Shown piece after piece: positions 6,765 to 8,711 of a stretch of 8,711 nucleotides of DNA; within the stretch, counting starts at the first letter, position 1; every line of letters starts with the position of its first letter. Position numbers and translations under genes: made by a program. The notes beneath the pieces were generated by a model. That model worked only from the letters and a program-made list of their open reading frames with translations, made no database searches and had not been told where the DNA came from. Source of the stretch: Chloroflexota bacterium (lineage in GTDB: Bacteria > Chloroflexota > Anaerolineae > Anaerolineales > Villigracilaceae); the NCBI GenBank assembly GCA_021796315.1, contig JAJYOH010000223.1:1-8711 (forward strand), written 5' to 3'.

Positions 6765-7654
6765 TCACGGCCACTCCTTCGGCCTCGCTGAGGGCGGGCC
6801 TGCGGGTCCGCCCGGCGGTTTATGAAGATCATCAAAAGATTGCCGATCTTATCCTCTTTGAACGGCATGTTCACCGACACCTGGATTGGCGCGGTCCGAT
6901 TGAATGGCTTGGAACCCCTCCTTATTTTGTTACAGAAGAAAATGGACGCGTAACCGCCGCCCTGGCCTGTCCACCCGATCCGGATCCCATTGCCTGGATT
7001 CGACTCTTCGCCCATGCCTCGCATCTTAGCGGGCCTTCAGCCTGGTCGCCTTTATGGGAGGCAGTGCGCGGCGAATTGACTGCGCATGGCGGCGGGACAG
7101 TGGCGGCCATTTCCACGCAACGCTGGTTCGAGCTGCTCCTGCTCGAAAGCGGATTTACGCTTTGCCAGCATATCGTTCTGCTTGAACGGGCTGAACAGCC
7201 GATCCAGCCAACTTCTCTTCGCGCGGGTATTCTGGTTCGAGAAATGTCAACTGACGACCTGCCGCGCATCGTCGAAGTGGACGCGGCCGCTTTTGAACCG
7301 CTCTGGCATAATTCGCTGGGCGCGCTGACGGAAGCCTTTTCTCAGGCATTGTATGCCTCCGTCGCGGAGGATGCGTCAGGCGTGATCGGGTATCAACTGT
7401 CAATCGGGAATCCGCTTGGGGCACACCTCGCCCGCCTCGCCGTCTGGCCTGAGGCGCAGGGGCGCGGACTTGGTCTGGCGTTGGTGAGCGATCTCGTCCA
7501 AAAGTTGAACGAGCGCAATGGCCGGTCGCGTATCACGGTCAACACGCAGGACAATAATGCCGCATCGCTGGCTTTGTATCACAGGCTCGGCTTTCTACGT
7601 ACGGGAGAGCAGTTTCCGGTGTATGCACTCCGGCTCGAACTGGCCAGGTTATGA
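6761..7654 (+). CDS. Double-GNAT-domain N-acetyltransferase
   Basis: A 297-aa protein with two GNAT-fold halves. GNAT enzymes move an acetyl group from acetyl-CoA to an amine or protein N-terminus. The C-terminal half (about 155-297) is the active-looking one: motif A is LARLAVWPEAQGRGLGLAL, with the CoA-binding Q233-G-R-G-L-G238, and motif B is NNAASLALYHRLGF (265-278, with Y273), as in RimI-like enzymes. The N-terminal half (about 14-141) keeps the start (LRVRPAVYEDHQKIADLI) and a late ESGF element, but I see no CoA loop. The substrate is unknown. The ATG overlaps the TPR stop by ATGA, so translation is probably coupled. Residues 2-13 (ITATPSASLRAG) precede the domain and are encoded partly by a GC-rich hairpin. 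Confidence 0.88.
   Translation: MITATPSASLRAGLRVRPAVYEDHQKIADLILFERHVHRHLDWRGPIEWLGTPPYFVTEENGRVTAALACPPDPDPIAWIRLFAHASHLSGPSAWSPLWEAVRGELTAHGGGTVAAISTQRWFELLLLESGFTLCQHIVLLERAEQPIQPTSLRAGILVREMSTDDLPRIVEVDAAAFEPLWHNSLGALTEAFSQALYASVAEDASGVIGYQLSIGNPLGAHLARLAVWPEAQGRGLGLALVSDLVQKLNERNGRSRITVNTQDNNAASLALYHRLGFLRTGEQFPVYALRLELARL
6792..6813 (+). repeat. GC-rich inverted repeat (hairpin) in the first codons of the GNAT gene
   Basis: GGGCGGGCC (6792-6800), a TGCG loop (6801-6804) and GGTCCGCCC (6805-6813) make a 9-bp stem with one G-U pair in RNA. It starts 31 bases after the ATG, in codons before or at the start of the GNAT domain. A smaller hairpin, CCTC-GCT-GAGG (6783-6793), overlaps its left edge. 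It could be a dispersed palindromic repeat captured by the gene or a structure that slows early translation. Only this copy is in the window. Confidence 0.6.
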
Positions 7655-7695
7655 TTGTATCGGATGTTATTTTTCTTGCCACGCCGTAGCGCCTT

Positions 7696-7717
7696 ACGAT
7701 TGCGAATTCAAGATCGT
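7696..7717. promoter_or_regulatory. 22-bp interrupted palindrome upstream of the hydrolase gene (candidate operator)
   Basis: ACGAT (7696-7700), three bases, GAATTC (7704-7709), three bases and ATCGT (7713-7717) form a symmetric site: 5-bp outer arms around a palindromic 6-bp core, with 16 of 22 positions symmetric. It ends 9 bases before the AGGAGG of the hydrolase gene, in an 83-base gap. Position and dyad symmetry suit a dimeric regulator. No convincing promoter is visible beside it. Confidence 0.35.
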
Positions 7718-7726
7718 TACCTTATC

Positions 7727-7732
7727 AGGAGG
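7727..7732 (+). promoter_or_regulatory. Shine-Dalgarno site of the alpha/beta hydrolase gene
   Basis: AGGAGG lies 5 bases before the ATG at 7738, an almost ideal site. It fixes the start and shows that this gene can be translated independently of the GNAT gene upstream. Confidence 0.8.
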
Positions 7733-7737
7733 CTGAA

Positions 7738-8577
7738 ATGAAATCTTTTGAATCAAGCTGGGACAATAAGGACGGCACAAAGTTTTATGTCCAGGGTTGG
7801 GAGCCGGATGCGAATCCTAAAGCTGTGGTGTGTCTCGTGCATGGACATGGCGAACATGTCGGGCGGTACGCGCATGTCGGCGATACGTTCAGCAAGGCCG
7901 GTTATGTTTTGGTCGGTTACGATGAGCGCGGACATGGCAGGACCACTGGCGCACGCGGACAAGTTCCGTCTTATGATGCGCTGATGAATGATATTGCAGA
8001 TTTCCTGGCGCAAATGAAAGCGCGTTACCCTGGCTTGCCGCTCTTTTTATATGGTCACAGCATGGGCGGCAATCAGGTGCTCAATTTTGCGCTGCGCCGC
8101 AAACCTGAATTGGCGGGCGTGATCGCCACCGATCCGTGGCTTAAACTGGCTTTTGATCCGCCTGCGATCAAAGTGACTCTGGGACGCATGATGAATAACA
8201 TTTATCCGGCGTTTACGCAGGCCTCCGAATTGGAAACCGCCGCGCTCTCGCGTGACCCGGAAATTGTCCGCGCATACGAGCATGATCCTTTGGTGCATGA
8301 CAAGATCTCGGCCCGCCTTTTTGTCGGTCTGTATGAATCCGGGTTGTGGGCGCTCGACCACGCCGCCGAATTTTCTCTGCCGCTTCTCTTGATGCACGGC
8401 ACCGCCGACCGCCTGACTTCCTGGCAGGCCAGCCAGGAGTTTGCGCAACGCGCCGGGAAAATTGTCACCTGGCGGGCGTGGGATGGCTTTTATCACGAGA
8501 TTCACAATGAGCCTGAAAAAGCTGAAGTGTTGAAAACCATGACGACATGGATGGATGAGCGCTTAAGTAAAAAATGA
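7738..8577 (+). CDS. Alpha/beta hydrolase, monoacylglycerol lipase-like
   Basis: A 279-aa serine hydrolase of the Hydrolase_4 / monoacylglycerol lipase type, predicted to cleave esters such as monoacylglycerols or lysophospholipids in the cytoplasm. No signal peptide or membrane anchor is seen. Family marks in order: the oxyanion-loop segment VHGHGEHVGRYAHV (about 34-47), GYDERGHGRTTGARG (60-74), the nucleophile elbow GHSMGG with Ser108, Asp224 in LMHGTADRLTS, and His253 in DGFYHEIHNEPE, which matches the YHxxH element of monoacylglycerol lipases. The triad is therefore complete and the length is normal. AGGAGG at 7727-7732 supports the ATG. The gene stands 83 bases after the GNAT gene and has a palindrome upstream, so it may be its own unit. 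The exact substrate cannot be read from sequence; a lysophospholipase or general esterase is also possible. Confidence 0.92.
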   Translation: MKSFESSWDNKDGTKFYVQGWEPDANPKAVVCLVHGHGEHVGRYAHVGDTFSKAGYVLVGYDERGHGRTTGARGQVPSYDALMNDIADFLAQMKARYPGLPLFLYGHSMGGNQVLNFALRRKPELAGVIATDPWLKLAFDPPAIKVTLGRMMNNIYPAFTQASELETAALSRDPEIVRAYEHDPLVHDKISARLFVGLYESGLWALDHAAEFSLPLLLMHGTADRLTSWQASQEFAQRAGKIVTWRAWDGFYHEIHNEPEKAEVLKTMTTWMDERLSKK

Positions 8578-8642
8578 GTCTTTCTCCCGCGTTCTATACA
8601 AAAATTCCTGAACATGGGAAAATTTTGCAAACATATTCGTAT

Positions 8643-8648
8643 GAGGTG
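8643..8648 (+). promoter_or_regulatory. Shine-Dalgarno site of the gene at the right edge
   Basis: GAGGTG is followed by 5 bases and the ATG at 8654. It supports a real gene start even though only 19 codons are visible. Confidence 0.6.
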
Positions 8649-8653
8649 AATCA

Positions 8654-8711
8654 ATGAGTAAAAAAGATCGTGAAGGTGGTAAGAGCAAACGTCAGGAATT
8701 TCGTGAGAAGC
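8654..8711 (+). CDS. Start of an unidentified gene with a very basic N-terminus (truncated by window end)
   Basis: Only 19 complete codons are present, beginning MSKKDREGGKSKRQEFREK. Nine of the 19 residues are Lys or Arg, and none of the visible stretch is hydrophobic. A GAGGTG site stands 5 bases before the ATG. Such highly charged starts are common as cytoplasmic tails before a membrane anchor, for example in anchored thioredoxin/DsbA-like proteins of this phylum, and also occur in RNA-binding proteins. The visible part is too short to choose. It lies 76 bases after the hydrolase gene. Confidence 0.6.
   Translation, partial: MSKKDREGGKSKRQEFREK

Noticed and set aside
7676..7705. Possible sigma-70 promoter before the hydrolase gene (TTGCCA as -35)
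   Set aside because: No acceptable -10 hexamer occurs 16-18 bases downstream.
8047..8505. Minus-strand open frame of 152 codons
   Set aside because: It is fully opposite the alpha/beta hydrolase, whose catalytic triad and family motifs are clear. The minus-strand translation is rich in Arg/Gln/His with no recognisable domain.
8601..8626. Possible terminator after the hydrolase gene
   Set aside because: AAAATTCC and GGAA-AA-TTTT can pair, but the stem is AT-rich, has a 2-base bulge and is followed by only four Ts within the arm itself. Too weak to call.

Overview
The window looks like part of a chromosome from an uncultured member of the Chloroflexota, probably Anaerolineae-like. This is inferred from gene content and protein style: a GAF histidine kinase, an OmpR-type regulator, a receiver-fused CpaE, CpaF, and a tandem-HTH regulator ending in LLDITL. 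It is not proven. Base composition is moderately GC-rich and fairly even. Every supported gene lies on the + strand. No rRNA, tRNA, CRISPR array or insertion sequence is visible, and no gene-free stretch exceeds about 85 bases.

Region A (1-5450) is a compact six-gene run with gaps of 3, 27, 10, 21 and 5 bases. It holds the 3' part of a histidine kinase, a second soluble GAF histidine kinase, an OmpR/PhoB response regulator, a CpaE/TadZ-type protein with an N-terminal receiver domain, an unrecognised 96-aa beta-rich protein, and the CpaF/TadA secretion ATPase. The arrangement suggests a phosphorelay tied to placement or activity of a Tad-type pilus or secretion motor. The Tad platform genes (tadB/tadC), pilin and prepilin peptidase are not in the window. 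The two kinase genes share a reading frame and are separated only by a TGA stop and one sense codon.

Region B (5451-7654) starts with an extended -10 promoter (TGCTATAAT) just before a regulator made of two duplicated XRE-type HTH domains. A TPR protein follows, then a double-GNAT acetyltransferase whose ATG overlaps the TPR stop. A strong GC-rich hairpin lies inside the first codons of the acetyltransferase gene.

Region C (7655-8711) has an 83-base spacer carrying a 22-bp interrupted palindrome, then a monoacylglycerol-lipase-like alpha/beta hydrolase with a complete catalytic triad. The first 19 codons of a new gene encoding a very basic N-terminus follow.

Nothing here is a clearly new defence or mobile system. 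The points most worth following are the kinase/receiver-CpaE/CpaF linkage, the small protein between cpaE and cpaF, the same-frame UGA-C junction between the kinases, and the tandem-HTH/TPR/GNAT cassette.
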